64,000 nucleotides of DNA from an uncultured Selenomonadales bacterium. Its GTDB lineage: Bacteria; Bacillota; Negativicutes; DSM-1736; Dendrosporobacteraceae. Location: assembly GCA_946407015.1 (NCBI GenBank), contig CAMJML010000010.1, positions 1 through 64,000 of the forward strand, in the 5' to 3' direction. The notes beneath the pieces were generated by a model. That model saw nothing but the letters and a program-made list of their open reading frames with translations, did not search any database and was not told the origin of the DNA. Made by a program: the position numbers and the translations under genes. Below, piece after piece: positions 43,136 to 51,581 of this stretch (positions are counted from its first letter, which is position 1; the number at the start of each line of letters is the position of its first letter).

Positions 43136-43172
43136 AAAAGGAGGCACGTCCTGGTCAGGGCGTGCCTCCTTT
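43136..43172. terminator. Bidirectional terminator
   Basis: AAAAGGAGGCACG pairs with CGTGCCTCCTTT around a loop, serving the YkvA-like and GH18 genes. Confidence 0.88.
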
Positions 43173-43189
43173 GGTTTTATTGACGTTTT

Positions 43190-44374
43190 TTATTTGTTGA
43201 AGGTTGATTGAATGACTTGCCAGGAGGCCGGATCTTCTTCACCCAGTTTCCATAAGGCGATTCCGGCTAAATCATAACGATTGGCTAAGTTTAGTTTGTA
43301 TTGCAGGCTTTGGGCATTTTCATACCACACCTGATGTTGAATACCATCGGCTCCGGTATAAGCAAAATGGGCAGATTTGGCTGTATCGTCCCACTGTGGT
43401 TTCACGCCAAATTGGCTGATTAACTTTTGAATGGCTCCATACTCAAGACTTTCAACCCCTTTAGTGGACCAGTCATAGCCATATCCGGCCACACCCAACA
43501 GGATTTTTTGTTTAGGGATGAGTTTGAGTGCATACTGAATATCGCGCTCTACCGAAGCAATATCGGCAATTGCGCCTGGCCCGCCCCAGGGGCCGTGATA
43601 GTCATACGTCATAATGATGATTTGATCAGAGGCTTGTGCCAATTTGGCATAGTCATAAGCCATGGCAAAATCAGCCTCCTCATTATGTTTGGGCATAACG
43701 TCAATTGAGATGCTGTAACCCTGCGGCTTTAACCGGGCTGAAAGCTCCTGCATAAAGGCGGTCAATTGATCCCGGTCCTTAGCGGAAACACTTTCAAAGT
43801 CAATATTGACTCCATCCAAACCGTATTTTTTGAGAACAGTTTCAATATTGCCGATGGCTTTTTGCCGGACAGCCGGGGAAGACAGGACGGCATGAGCGGC
43901 CGAATTTTCTTTGGAATTATTCACCATCAGCAAGGTTTTTATCTGATTGGCTTTGGCATATTTGACAACGGAAGCGTGGTCATTGCCGCCCCGGTCGGTA
44001 ATGGTTCCGTCACTGTGCATGGTACCCCAGAAAGCGGCGATCGTATCGATTTTATCGTGCTGTCTGGTTAGGGCATCAAACGAGGAGGTATCGGTTCCCC
44101 ACCACTCGGCAAAAAAACCAAGGACTTCTTTTTCTCCGGAGGAGGAGGACGGTTTCCCTCCTGAAGAGGGCGGTGCGGTGCTCGGCTGGCTGGGAGCCGG
44201 CCAATCAATGTTGAGGATTTTGTTAACCCAGTCCCCCAAAAAACTGGCTAATGTGGTCAGGATCCCACCGCCGGGAGCGGTGCCTGGAGTTGCCGCCAGT
44301 GCAAGTGACGGCAAAGCGATTGCGGTAAACAAGGCGAATAGCAATAAAAAAGCAATGAGTTTCGTGCTTTTCAT
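43190..44374 (-). CDS. Secreted GH18-family glycoside hydrolase (spore peptidoglycan hydrolase type)
   Basis: 394 residues. A signal peptide (Lys-start, hydrophobic core, Ala cleavage near 28) is followed by a Pro/Ser linker (about 58-80) and a catalytic barrel from about 85. The GH18 catalytic motif DGVNIDFESV (about 193) is complete, with the proton-donor Glu. Other family pieces are IIIMTYDYHGPWGGPG (about 252) and GVAGYGYDWSTKG. Related YaaH/YdhD proteins cut N-acetylglucosamine bonds in spore cortex or cell wall. No LysM domain is visible, unlike YaaH. GAGGGAGGG lies before the ATG. Confidence 0.88.
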   Translation of the reverse strand: MKSTKLIAFLLLFALFTAIALPSLALAATPGTAPGGGILTTLASFLGDWVNKILNIDWPAPSQPSTAPPSSGGKPSSSSGEKEVLGFFAEWWGTDTSSFDALTRQHDKIDTIAAFWGTMHSDGTITDRGGNDHASVVKYAKANQIKTLLMVNNSKENSAAHAVLSSPAVRQKAIGNIETVLKKYGLDGVNIDFESVSAKDRDQLTAFMQELSARLKPQGYSISIDVMPKHNEEADFAMAYDYAKLAQASDQIIIMTYDYHGPWGGPGAIADIASVERDIQYALKLIPKQKILLGVAGYGYDWSTKGVESLEYGAIQKLISQFGVKPQWDDTAKSAHFAYTGADGIQHQVWYENAQSLQYKLNLANRYDLAGIALWKLGEEDPASWQVIQSTFNK

Positions 44375-44760
44375 GACAACCCTCCCTCTCTAGTTCTCTA
44401 TGCTATCACGATATAGCTATTTTATCAACAAATAATACGGTGAAAAGTATGGATAAAATAAGGATAAAAGTATATATATTGGGTTATTCTGGTCGAAAAG
44501 GCTGTTCGGCAGGCGATGCCGGGGCAAATTGCGGGCGCCTGTTTATGGAGAGGGCATGGTTGTAAAGCAGCTTGTAAAGAGGACAAGCCGGTAGTGGAAT
44601 GCGTGGAATTGGAGGGCTGGCTATTTACGGATAGTTTGGCATTTGATATGATAACAGAAGCAATTTATGTGCGGACATAGGTTCAGCGTACGCATGTCCG
44701 TTTTAGGGTGGACTCTCAAAGGGGAGGAACGGAGTTTTCAATAAGTATGAGGTGCAGAAC
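44375..44760. other. 386-bp intergenic region before topB
   Basis: The divergent promoters of GH18 and topB should lie here. I note one possible small reading frame (44516-44680) and a hairpin CGGACAT/ATGTCCG with TTTT at 44672-44704. I see no riboswitch or tRNA. Confidence 0.5.
44516..44680 (+). CDS. Possible 54-codon small gene, weakly supported
   Basis: The frame is open from about 44470 to TAG at 44678-44680. From ATG 44516 it would encode 54 residues beginning MPGQIAGACLWRGHGCKAA and ending ITEAIYVRT, with four Cys in the first half. There is no convincing ribosome site. The stop lies at the foot of a hairpin (CGGACAT/ATGTCCG then TTTT), as expected for a terminated short gene. It could also be chance or a decayed gene. 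Confidence 0.25.
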   Translation: MPGQIAGACLWRGHGCKAACKEDKPVVECVELEGWLFTDSLAFDMITEAIYVRT

Positions 44761-46929
44761 GTGAGACTATATATTGCCGAAAAACCGAGTATGGGCGCTG
44801 AGATTGCCAAATGCCTGCCTGGGCCGATGAGCCGCAAAGACGGCTATATTACGACGGGCGGCGGTGTCGTTACCTGGGGCTTTGGGCATATTTTACGTCA
44901 GGCCGAGCCTGGCGAATATGATGAGAAATATCTGCGGTGGCGATTGGAAGATTTGCCGATTATTCCTAGCGACTGGCGGCTCTTAGTTGCCGATTCGTGC
45001 CGGAAGCAATTTGAAATTATCAAAAAACTGATCGAACAAGCTAACGAGATTGTGCACGCTGGTGACCCGGACCGTGAAGGCCAGCTGTTGATTGATGAAG
45101 TATTGGATTTTATTCAAAATCAAAAGCCGGTCCGCCGCATTCTGCTCAATGCTCTGGATGAGAAAAGTATCAAGAAGGCTATAGCCGGTTTGCGGGACAA
45201 TCTGGATTTCTTTAATTTAAAGCAGTCGGCCTTGGCCCGGGCGCGAGCCGATTGGCTGATTGGGATGAATCTGTCGCGGGCCTATACGTTAGCGGCTCAG
45301 CGTGCCGGTCACCGGACAACGCTGCCGGTTGGACGGGTGAAAACGCCTACCCTGGCCTTAGTGGTGCGGCGGGAACGGGAACTGGAAAACTTTAAACCGG
45401 TGGATTACTATGTGATCAAAGCGGATTTTCAACATGTTAACGGCTGTTTTACAGCAACCTGGAAACCCCGTGATGAACAGCGAGGCTTGGATTCCGAGGG
45501 ACGGCTGGTCGATTCTGAGATCGCCCGGCAGCTGGTGGAGCAATTGGATGGGGCCGATAAGGCTGGAAAGCTGGTTTTTTGCGAAACCGCTGAAAAAAAA
45601 GAACCGCAGCGGCTGCCGTTGTCTTTATCGGCACTGCAGGTGTTGGCAGGCAAGAAGTTTGCTTATGATCCGCAAACCGTTCTGGATACGGCCCAAAAGC
45701 TCTATGAACGCAAATTGACCACCTATCCACGTTCGGACTGCGACTTTTTGCCGGAGAACCAGCATGAGGATGCCAGGGTTATTCTGGACAATCTCAAAGC
45801 GATGGGGCAGGAAGATGTGACCCGCTGGGTAAACGGGGCTAATCCGGCCCTAAAAAGCCGCGCCTGGAATGACAAAAAGATTACCGCCCATCATGCCATT
45901 ATTCCCACTCAGGAAAAGTGCAAATTTGCCGCGTTAACCGAGACCGAAAGGAATATTTATTTCTTAATAGCCCAAGCTTATCTGGCGCAATTTTATCCGG
46001 TCCATACCTATAATCAAACACGGGCCGAAGTGCAGTATGCCGGGGAAGGCTTTACCGTCAGCGGGCGGATTATTACGGAAGTAGGCTGGAAGCAAGTATA
46101 CGGGGCGGATGCCGATGAGAAGAATGATGAAGACAGCAGTGCCCTGCCCCAGATGGTCAAAGGCGATGCGGTGGAATATCTGCGGGCTGCTGCCGATAAA
46201 AAAGCCACCCGTCCGCCAACCCGCTTTACGGCGTCTACGCTGCTGGCTGCCATGAAGGAAATTCATAAATATGTCAAAAATCCGGAAATGAAAAAGCAGC
46301 TCAAGGATGTCTACGGGATTGGTACCGAGGCTACGCGGGCTACCATCATTCATGAATTGATTACGCGCGGGTTTTTGCGGGAGGAAAAAAAGAAAAAGTA
46401 CTTGCTGCCTACCGACGTGGCTTATTTATTGATCGATGCGCTGCCTGATGAGATGACTTATCCCGACTCCACGGCGGTATGGGAAAGTGTGCTGCACGAT
46501 ATGGCTAATGGCGGGCAAAGCCTGGAGGCTTTCCTCAATCAGCAGATTCAATTTACCATTCAATTGTGTCAGCACGCTCAGAAGCTGAATATGCCGCTTA
46601 ATGGCAGCCATCCTTGTCCTCAATGCGGCCAGGGGGTGCTGCAAGCGCGCAATGGTAAAAACGGCCAGTTTTGGGGCTGTTCACGCTATCCTTTGTGTAA
46701 AGCAGCCTATGACGATGATCAGGGGAAACCCAAAAAACCGGAACATCCCTGTCCGCGCTGCAAGCAAGGTGCTTTGCAGCCGATCAATGGCAAAAACGGC
46801 AAGTTCTGGGGTTGTACTAAATTTCCTGCTTGCCGTGCAACCTATAATGATAAAGAAAATAAACCGGATATTCCGGTACCGGTTCAAAACCCGGCCCGGA
46901 ACAATCAGATACAGGAGCGAAAAATATGA
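44761..46929 (+). CDS. topB: DNA topoisomerase III (type IA)
   Basis: 722 residues from GTG 44761, 8 bases after GAGG. The Toprim start RLYIAEKPSMG and acidic HAGDPDREGQLLIDE (about 98-112) are present. The catalytic Tyr is in KLTTYPRSDCDFLP (about 320). A toroid region follows. The C-terminus has two tandem Cys4 zinc ribbons, CPQCGQG...CSRYPLC and CPRCKQG...CTKFPAC. It relaxes or decatenates single-stranded passes, often with RecQ. Its stop overlaps the next helicase gene by 4 bases (ATGA). Confidence 0.94.
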   Translation: MRLYIAEKPSMGAEIAKCLPGPMSRKDGYITTGGGVVTWGFGHILRQAEPGEYDEKYLRWRLEDLPIIPSDWRLLVADSCRKQFEIIKKLIEQANEIVHAGDPDREGQLLIDEVLDFIQNQKPVRRILLNALDEKSIKKAIAGLRDNLDFFNLKQSALARARADWLIGMNLSRAYTLAAQRAGHRTTLPVGRVKTPTLALVVRRERELENFKPVDYYVIKADFQHVNGCFTATWKPRDEQRGLDSEGRLVDSEIARQLVEQLDGADKAGKLVFCETAEKKEPQRLPLSLSALQVLAGKKFAYDPQTVLDTAQKLYERKLTTYPRSDCDFLPENQHEDARVILDNLKAMGQEDVTRWVNGANPALKSRAWNDKKITAHHAIIPTQEKCKFAALTETERNIYFLIAQAYLAQFYPVHTYNQTRAEVQYAGEGFTVSGRIITEVGWKQVYGADADEKNDEDSSALPQMVKGDAVEYLRAAADKKATRPPTRFTASTLLAAMKEIHKYVKNPEMKKQLKDVYGIGTEATRATIIHELITRGFLREEKKKKYLLPTDVAYLLIDALPDEMTYPDSTAVWESVLHDMANGGQSLEAFLNQQIQFTIQLCQHAQKLNMPLNGSHPCPQCGQGVLQARNGKNGQFWGCSRYPLCKAAYDDDQGKPKKPEHPCPRCKQGALQPINGKNGKFWGCTKFPACRATYNDKENKPDIPVPVQNPARNNQIQERKI

Positions 46930-48131
46930 GTGAAGCATTTACCCGGTTGGGACTAGCTGAGCCGCTGGCCGCAGCGCTTGGAAAAATGGCCGTCACTACC
47001 CCGACCGCCATTCAGGAGCAGACCATCCCGTTGATTTTGGCAGGTAAAAACGTTGTTGGGCAATCGGCAACAGGGACAGGAAAAACGTTTGCCTACTTAC
47101 TGCCGGTCCTGCAAAACCTTGATCCTGCCAAGCGGGAAGTACAGGCCGTGGTGCTAGCCCCAACCTATGAGCTGGCCATGCAGATTTACCGGCAGGTCGA
47201 ACTGCTGCAGCAGCATTCGGGTCTGACCATTCAGGCCGCATCCATGATTGGCAATGTTAATATTGCCAGGCAGATCGAGAAGCTAAAGGAAAAGCCACAA
47301 ATTCTGATCGGATCAGCCGGCAGGATTTTGGAGCTGATGCAAAAACGGAAGATTTCGGCGCAAACCATCCGGACCATTGTGCTGGATGAGGCTGACCGGT
47401 TGTTTGATGACCAGAACTTAACCAGCGTCAAGGCGGTCATTAAAAGTACGTTCCGTGACAGGCAACTGCTGTTGTTTTCAGCAACTGTTACGGCTAAAAC
47501 GCTCGAACGGGCGAAAGAGTTTGTGGAAACCTTTGAATTGGTCAAAGCAGGAGGAGCAGCCAGCGAAAAACCGGATATCCGCCATCTCTATGTGATCAGC
47601 GAACATCGCGATAAGATTGAGGCGCTGCGCAAGCTGGCGGCTGCTTTGAAGATGGAGCGGGGACTGGTTTTTGTCAATAAGACCGATGATATCGAAATCA
47701 CCACCGCCAAGCTGAATTATATGGGATTGAAAGTGGCTGGCCTGCATGGCGGAAATGAGAAGCTTGACCGTAAAAAAGCGCTTGACGATTTCCGCGCCGG
47801 AAGGATCCAGCTTCTAGTAGCTTCCGATATAGCCGCCCGTGGCTTGGATATTGCCGGAGTGGATACGGTGATTAATCTGGATATGCCGGACAATGCCCAG
47901 CTCTATCTGCACCGGGTCGGACGAACCGGCCGGGCCGGCCGCAGCGGTACGGCTGTATCCATTGTCGCTGTGCAGGAAAAAGCGGCTATTGAGCAGTTTG
48001 CTAAAAGCTTGAAATTGCAAATTACAGCGAAGCAACTAGCTCACGGACGGTTGTTTGATGCCGGTTTGCGGGTTAAATCGTCTGGTCGTGCCAAAAGCAA
48101 ACCAAAAGCTTCTACTGCTAAAAAGCGATAG
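46926..48131 (+). CDS. DEAD-box RNA helicase (second), coupled to topB
   Basis: 401 residues. Motifs: TPTAIQEQTIP (Q), SATGTGKT (I), APTYELAMQIYR (Ia, less usual), GSAGRILEL (Ib, Ser-Ala for Thr-Pro), LDEADRLF (II), SATVTAKTLERA (III), ASDIAARGLD (V) and HRVGRTGRAGRSG (VI). A short basic tail follows. The Ib variant and TYEL mark it as a divergent group, close to YdbR/DbpA-like accessory helicases. The ATG lies within the topB stop (ATGA overlap), with GGAGCG upstream, so translation is coupled to topoisomerase III. Confidence 0.9.
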   Translation: MSEAFTRLGLAEPLAAALGKMAVTTPTAIQEQTIPLILAGKNVVGQSATGTGKTFAYLLPVLQNLDPAKREVQAVVLAPTYELAMQIYRQVELLQQHSGLTIQAASMIGNVNIARQIEKLKEKPQILIGSAGRILELMQKRKISAQTIRTIVLDEADRLFDDQNLTSVKAVIKSTFRDRQLLLFSATVTAKTLERAKEFVETFELVKAGGAASEKPDIRHLYVISEHRDKIEALRKLAAALKMERGLVFVNKTDDIEITTAKLNYMGLKVAGLHGGNEKLDRKKALDDFRAGRIQLLVASDIAARGLDIAGVDTVINLDMPDNAQLYLHRVGRTGRAGRSGTAVSIVAVQEKAAIEQFAKSLKLQITAKQLAHGRLFDAGLRVKSSGRAKSKPKASTAKKR

Positions 48132-48155
48132 CGGCGGCTTGGTAAGAATGACTAT

Positions 48156-48184
48156 TTGACAGTAGATTATATTTATGATAAACT
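48156..48184 (+). promoter_or_regulatory. Promoter of the 66-residue gene
   Basis: TTGACA (48156-48161) and TAAACT (48179-48184) are 17 bases apart; a start near 48191 gives a 160-base leader. Confidence 0.55.
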
Positions 48185-48204
48185 AAATAAGATTATTGCA
48201 TTGC

Positions 48205-48325
48205 GATAACGTCCATTAGAAAGAGGATTTCTGCCCCAAATGTCTCTTTATCTAATGCGTAGTTGGTAATAGTCGAAGGTAATTTGCGGCTGATGACACA
48301 TTCGTTGATGTGTTGTAATTACCAT
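48205..48325 (+). ncRNA. Structured leader RNA upstream of the 66-residue gene
   Basis: Two stems are clear. The first pairs CATTAGA with TCTAATG and AAGAG with CTCTT (48214-48257). The second pairs GGTAATT with AATTACC and ACACAT with ATGTGT (48278-48323). I recognise no known riboswitch class. It ends 15 bases before GGAGG. Could be a cis-regulator or a separate small RNA. Confidence 0.45.
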
Positions 48326-48351
48326 TATGTAGAAGTACGGAGGAAAGTAAG

Positions 48352-48552
48352 ATGGAGCAGCGTATAAAGCAGCTTTTAAATCGTTTAGTCTTTTTAGGCT
48401 ATTGTTCTTTTGCTATCAAGAGTATCGTGAAAGAAGCCATTGGTCGGGATGATGTTGCGGATATCAATCATGCACAGTCAGTCCAGGTTATTAGGCATCT
48501 TGAGTTTTACGAGCATCTTGGGGCCCAATTTGCTGAAGCTTATAGTAAGTAA
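48352..48552 (+). CDS. Unrecognised 66-residue soluble protein
   Basis: CGGAGG lies before the ATG. The protein is amphipathic and mostly helical, beginning MEQRIKQLLNRLVFLGYCSF and ending HLGAQFAEAYSK, with no membrane segment or known domain. The stop codon lies in the left arm of a perfect 28-bp terminator stem. A strong promoter, long structured leader and strong terminator around a single tiny gene suggest that it is an expressed and regulated small protein. Confidence 0.65.
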   Translation: MEQRIKQLLNRLVFLGYCSFAIKSIVKEAIGRDDVADINHAQSVQVIRHLEFYEHLGAQFAEAYSK

Positions 48553-48608
48553 ATAAATAAATCAAAGGCAGGTATAGCGAGCTATACCTGCCTTTGATTT
48601 ATTTATTT
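48551..48608. terminator. Perfect 28-bp terminator stem
   Basis: The left arm (48551-48578) ending CAGGTATAGC is exactly complementary to 48581-48608. The AT-rich base of the stem supplies the tail in both directions. Confidence 0.88.
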
Positions 48609-48709
48609 TGGAAGTCGAAAAAGATCTGTGTAACAGGATGAAATAACTTTAGCCGGTTTGGCAAATACTTGATAATGAGAAATACAGCAGCTTGAGTGGA
48701 GGCGTTAAC

Positions 48710-50179
48710 TTGAACAAAGGTGATCAAGGTTTATCCGCATGGCAATTGGCCATGATGGCACTTGGAACGGTGATCGGCGGTTCCTTTTTTCTCGGTTCGG
48801 CTGTTGCTGTCAAAGCTGCCGGTCCGGCGGTCCTTATCTCGTATTTGCTGGCAGGCGCAATTGTATTTGTTATCCTGTATGCATTGTCGGAGATGACGGT
48901 GGCTGATGCTGCTCCAGGCTCGTTCCGGACTTTTGCGGAGCGGGAATTTGGTCCGCTTGTGGGCTTTGTAGTCGGCTGGGTTTACTGGACCGGGCTGGTA
49001 TTAGCTATGTCGAGTGAGGCTACGGCAGTTTCCATCTTTTTACGCAATTGGTTTCCCAGCCTGTCTATCGGCCTAATGGGTTCACTCATTATTATTGGAG
49101 TTACACTGCTTAATTTACTGGGGGCCGACCAATTGAGCAAATTGGAAAGTGGTTTGGCAATTATTAAGCTGATGGCCATCGCGGGCTTTGTCGTTGTTGG
49201 ACTGGCGTTGATTGCCGGAGTCATTCCCGGACTGGGTGCAGTCGGAGCCGGCCAAATTCTCAGCGAACCGCTGTTTCCCAGTGGAATAGGGGGAATTGCG
49301 GGCAGCATGCTGATTGTTATGTTTACGTATGCCGGTTTTGAGATTATCGGGCTGGCCGCTTCCGAGGCCCGCAATCCGCATCAGACCATCCCGCAAGCCA
49401 TTCGCTATACCGTATTTGGCCTGGTTGGCCTGTATGTCACTTCTGTGATCGTGTTACTGGCCCTGGTGCCGACGACCGGACTGGTGAGTGACGAGAGTCC
49501 GCTCGTTGCGGCACTGGCCCGCTGGGGACTTACATGGGTTGGCAGTATTATGAATATTGTCTTGGTCACCGCAATTTTATCCACCATGCTGGCAGCCATG
49601 TTCGGCCTTGGCCGGATGATCCGGTCGCTGGCGGATGAAGGGCACGCACCGGCTTGGATTAAAGACCGCGGAGATATTCCTTATAGGGGAATTTTATTTT
49701 CCGGCTTTGCCATGCTGGTAGGGTTAGGCTTTGGCTTTTTACTGCCTCAACAGGTTTATCTGTTTTTGGTCAGCTCAGGTGGCTTTGCCTTACTGTTTGC
49801 GTATGTGGTGATCCTGGCTACACACTATAAGCATCGAAAAAGCTGTGGCTGTCCGCCGCAAGGCGAATGTCAGCTGCCTGGGTATCCGTATACCTCGTGG
49901 CTGGCTTTGGGAGGGAGCCTGGCTATCATGGTCAGTATGCCGCTCATTCCAGGCCAGGGATCGGGTTTGCTGGCTGGGATCATCCTGATAGCCGTGTTTG
50001 CAGGCCTGTTTTATGTTAAAGCCCGTTACCAGTCCCGGCCGGAGCAAGCTTGGTCTGCTCCCACCGTTCGTCCGCCTCTTGATTTGCAGCTTGAGGTTTC
50101 CGAGGAACTTTCCCAACAACCGCAGCCAACAGCTGACGAGCAACCGGTGCAGGAAAAACAAGAGAAAGAGAAAGAGTAA
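48710..50179 (+). CDS. APC-superfamily amino acid permease with Cys-rich loop and charged tail
   Basis: 489 residues from TTG 48710, 7 bases after GGAGG. Twelve membrane helices are predicted. Family pieces include LGTVIGGSFFLGSAVAVKAAG (part: GTVIGGSFFLGSA), SYLLAGAIVFVILYALSEM, and FTYAGFEIIGLAASEARNP with TIPQAIR. It should import a neutral or basic amino acid with H+ or Na+. Oddities: a cytoplasmic loop has CGCPPQGEC (about 382), and the last 50 residues are Pro/Glu/Gln-rich and highly charged. Monocistronic. Confidence 0.88.
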   Translation: MNKGDQGLSAWQLAMMALGTVIGGSFFLGSAVAVKAAGPAVLISYLLAGAIVFVILYALSEMTVADAAPGSFRTFAEREFGPLVGFVVGWVYWTGLVLAMSSEATAVSIFLRNWFPSLSIGLMGSLIIIGVTLLNLLGADQLSKLESGLAIIKLMAIAGFVVVGLALIAGVIPGLGAVGAGQILSEPLFPSGIGGIAGSMLIVMFTYAGFEIIGLAASEARNPHQTIPQAIRYTVFGLVGLYVTSVIVLLALVPTTGLVSDESPLVAALARWGLTWVGSIMNIVLVTAILSTMLAAMFGLGRMIRSLADEGHAPAWIKDRGDIPYRGILFSGFAMLVGLGFGFLLPQQVYLFLVSSGGFALLFAYVVILATHYKHRKSCGCPPQGECQLPGYPYTSWLALGGSLAIMVSMPLIPGQGSGLLAGIILIAVFAGLFYVKARYQSRPEQAWSAPTVRPPLDLQLEVSEELSQQPQPTADEQPVQEKQEKEKE

Positions 50180-50182
50180 GCG

Positions 50183-50217
50183 AAGCCCGGACGGCCACAA
50201 GCCATTCCGGGCTTTTT
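50183..50217. terminator. Terminator between APC and MFS genes
   Basis: AAGCCCGG pairs with CCGGGCTT, followed by TTT. Confidence 0.82.
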
Positions 50218-50218
50218 A

Positions 50219-51385
50219 TCAATTTGGACGTTTACAGGGGTGAACCGGAACGGCCGTTAGTTTTTGCACCCAGGCGATCGAACAGGCCACCAGAGCCATG
50301 GCGGCCATGCTGATCACTAAGCAGGGCAATACTCCGCTGAATTGGGTGACAACACCGGATAGAAACAATCCGGTAATCCCTCCGGTTGAGGCAATGGTAA
50401 TTAAAAAGGTGATCAGGTTGGAAGAGGGGCGGGAGATTTGCTGGGTTCCGTAAGATAAGAGGGAAGCGTAAATTCCTGCATAACTAAACCCCATAATGGC
50501 TGCAGCCAGGGTCATGATCAAATAGGAACGGGTGCTCAGCAGCAGGGTAAAAGCGATAACGGCCGTTGTTGAACAGGCGAGCAGGTATTTTTCCACCTGG
50601 AGAATCCGGACGATGAAGCCTGAACAAAAACGGCCAATTGCCATCAAGATGAAAAAGAAGAACAAAATAAAACTCGCTTCTTCCGGCGATTGCCCAAGGC
50701 TTTGGCGGAAATAGGCCGCACTCCAGTTGACAACAATATATTCTGATAATACATAGAAGAACAACGCTGCGCCAATGAGATAGACGGCCTTGCCCCAAGG
50801 CTCATGGACGGCAGGAGGGTGCTGAATCAGCGAGTCGCGGACAATGGCAAATTTAGCTGTCAGTGCCCAGCAGGCGGCCGTCAGGATGAGGAAAAGAGCG
50901 AAAGTGAAGAAAATCTGCCAGGAAAAAAACTGAGCAAGACTGCCGCTGATCAAAGGGGCGGTTACAGCGCCAAAACTGTAGCAAAAATTCAACAGGTTTA
51001 AGCGGGCCGGCCGTTCCTGGTTGTTATAAAGATGAACAATCATATAGTTGGCTATGGCGATCAACATGCCGTTGCTGATTCCTAAAAGGGTCATAAAGAC
51101 AGCAAACAAACCGGCAAGCGGATAGGTTATCATCAGCATGAGACTAAAAAACATCAGGAACAGGGCGCTGAGCAGCAGGCTTTTGAGTGAACTTCTTGCC
51201 AGCAGCCAGCCTGAGAGCGGCATGGCCAAGGTGCTGCCGATGGGGAGCAGAGCTAAAATATAGCCGATCACATAAGCCTCAACTTTCAGGGTGGAGCCAA
51301 TATCAATGAGCGTAACACCAAACAAGGTGGTTGTAAAACCTAAGATGAAAAACAGGAGATAGGCTAGATAGGTAAGCCTTTTCAA
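50219..51385 (-). CDS. Major facilitator superfamily transporter
   Basis: 388 residues from a TTG start; AAGGAGG lies 12 bases away, a slightly long spacing. Twelve membrane helices are predicted, with the MFS loop-like PLSGWLLARSSLKSLL between helices 2 and 3 and TFLITIASTGGITGLFLSG late in the chain. Resembles FucP/YfkF-like sugar or drug permeases, but no clear subtype is visible. It is divergent from the ABC-F gene across a 196-bp region. Confidence 0.85.
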   Translation of the reverse strand: MKRLTYLAYLLFFILGFTTTLFGVTLIDIGSTLKVEAYVIGYILALLPIGSTLAMPLSGWLLARSSLKSLLLSALFLMFFSLMLMITYPLAGLFAVFMTLLGISNGMLIAIANYMIVHLYNNQERPARLNLLNFCYSFGAVTAPLISGSLAQFFSWQIFFTFALFLILTAACWALTAKFAIVRDSLIQHPPAVHEPWGKAVYLIGAALFFYVLSEYIVVNWSAAYFRQSLGQSPEEASFILFFFFILMAIGRFCSGFIVRILQVEKYLLACSTTAVIAFTLLLSTRSYLIMTLAAAIMGFSYAGIYASLLSYGTQQISRPSSNLITFLITIASTGGITGLFLSGVVTQFSGVLPCLVISMAAMALVACSIAWVQKLTAVPVHPCKRPN

Positions 51386-51581
51386 ATGACGTTGAGACCT
51401 CCTTCGGCATTTGCATGCACAATCCCTTACCCTCTATTTTAGAAGAATAACCTATAAATGCAATACCGGTTTGCAAAAAGGCCAAGAATCTCCAACTTGT
51501 TGTTTAAATAACCAGTAGATTTATGTTACAGTATAACCATATAAAAAAATTGCGGAGTACAACCCGTCAAACTGGAGTTAT

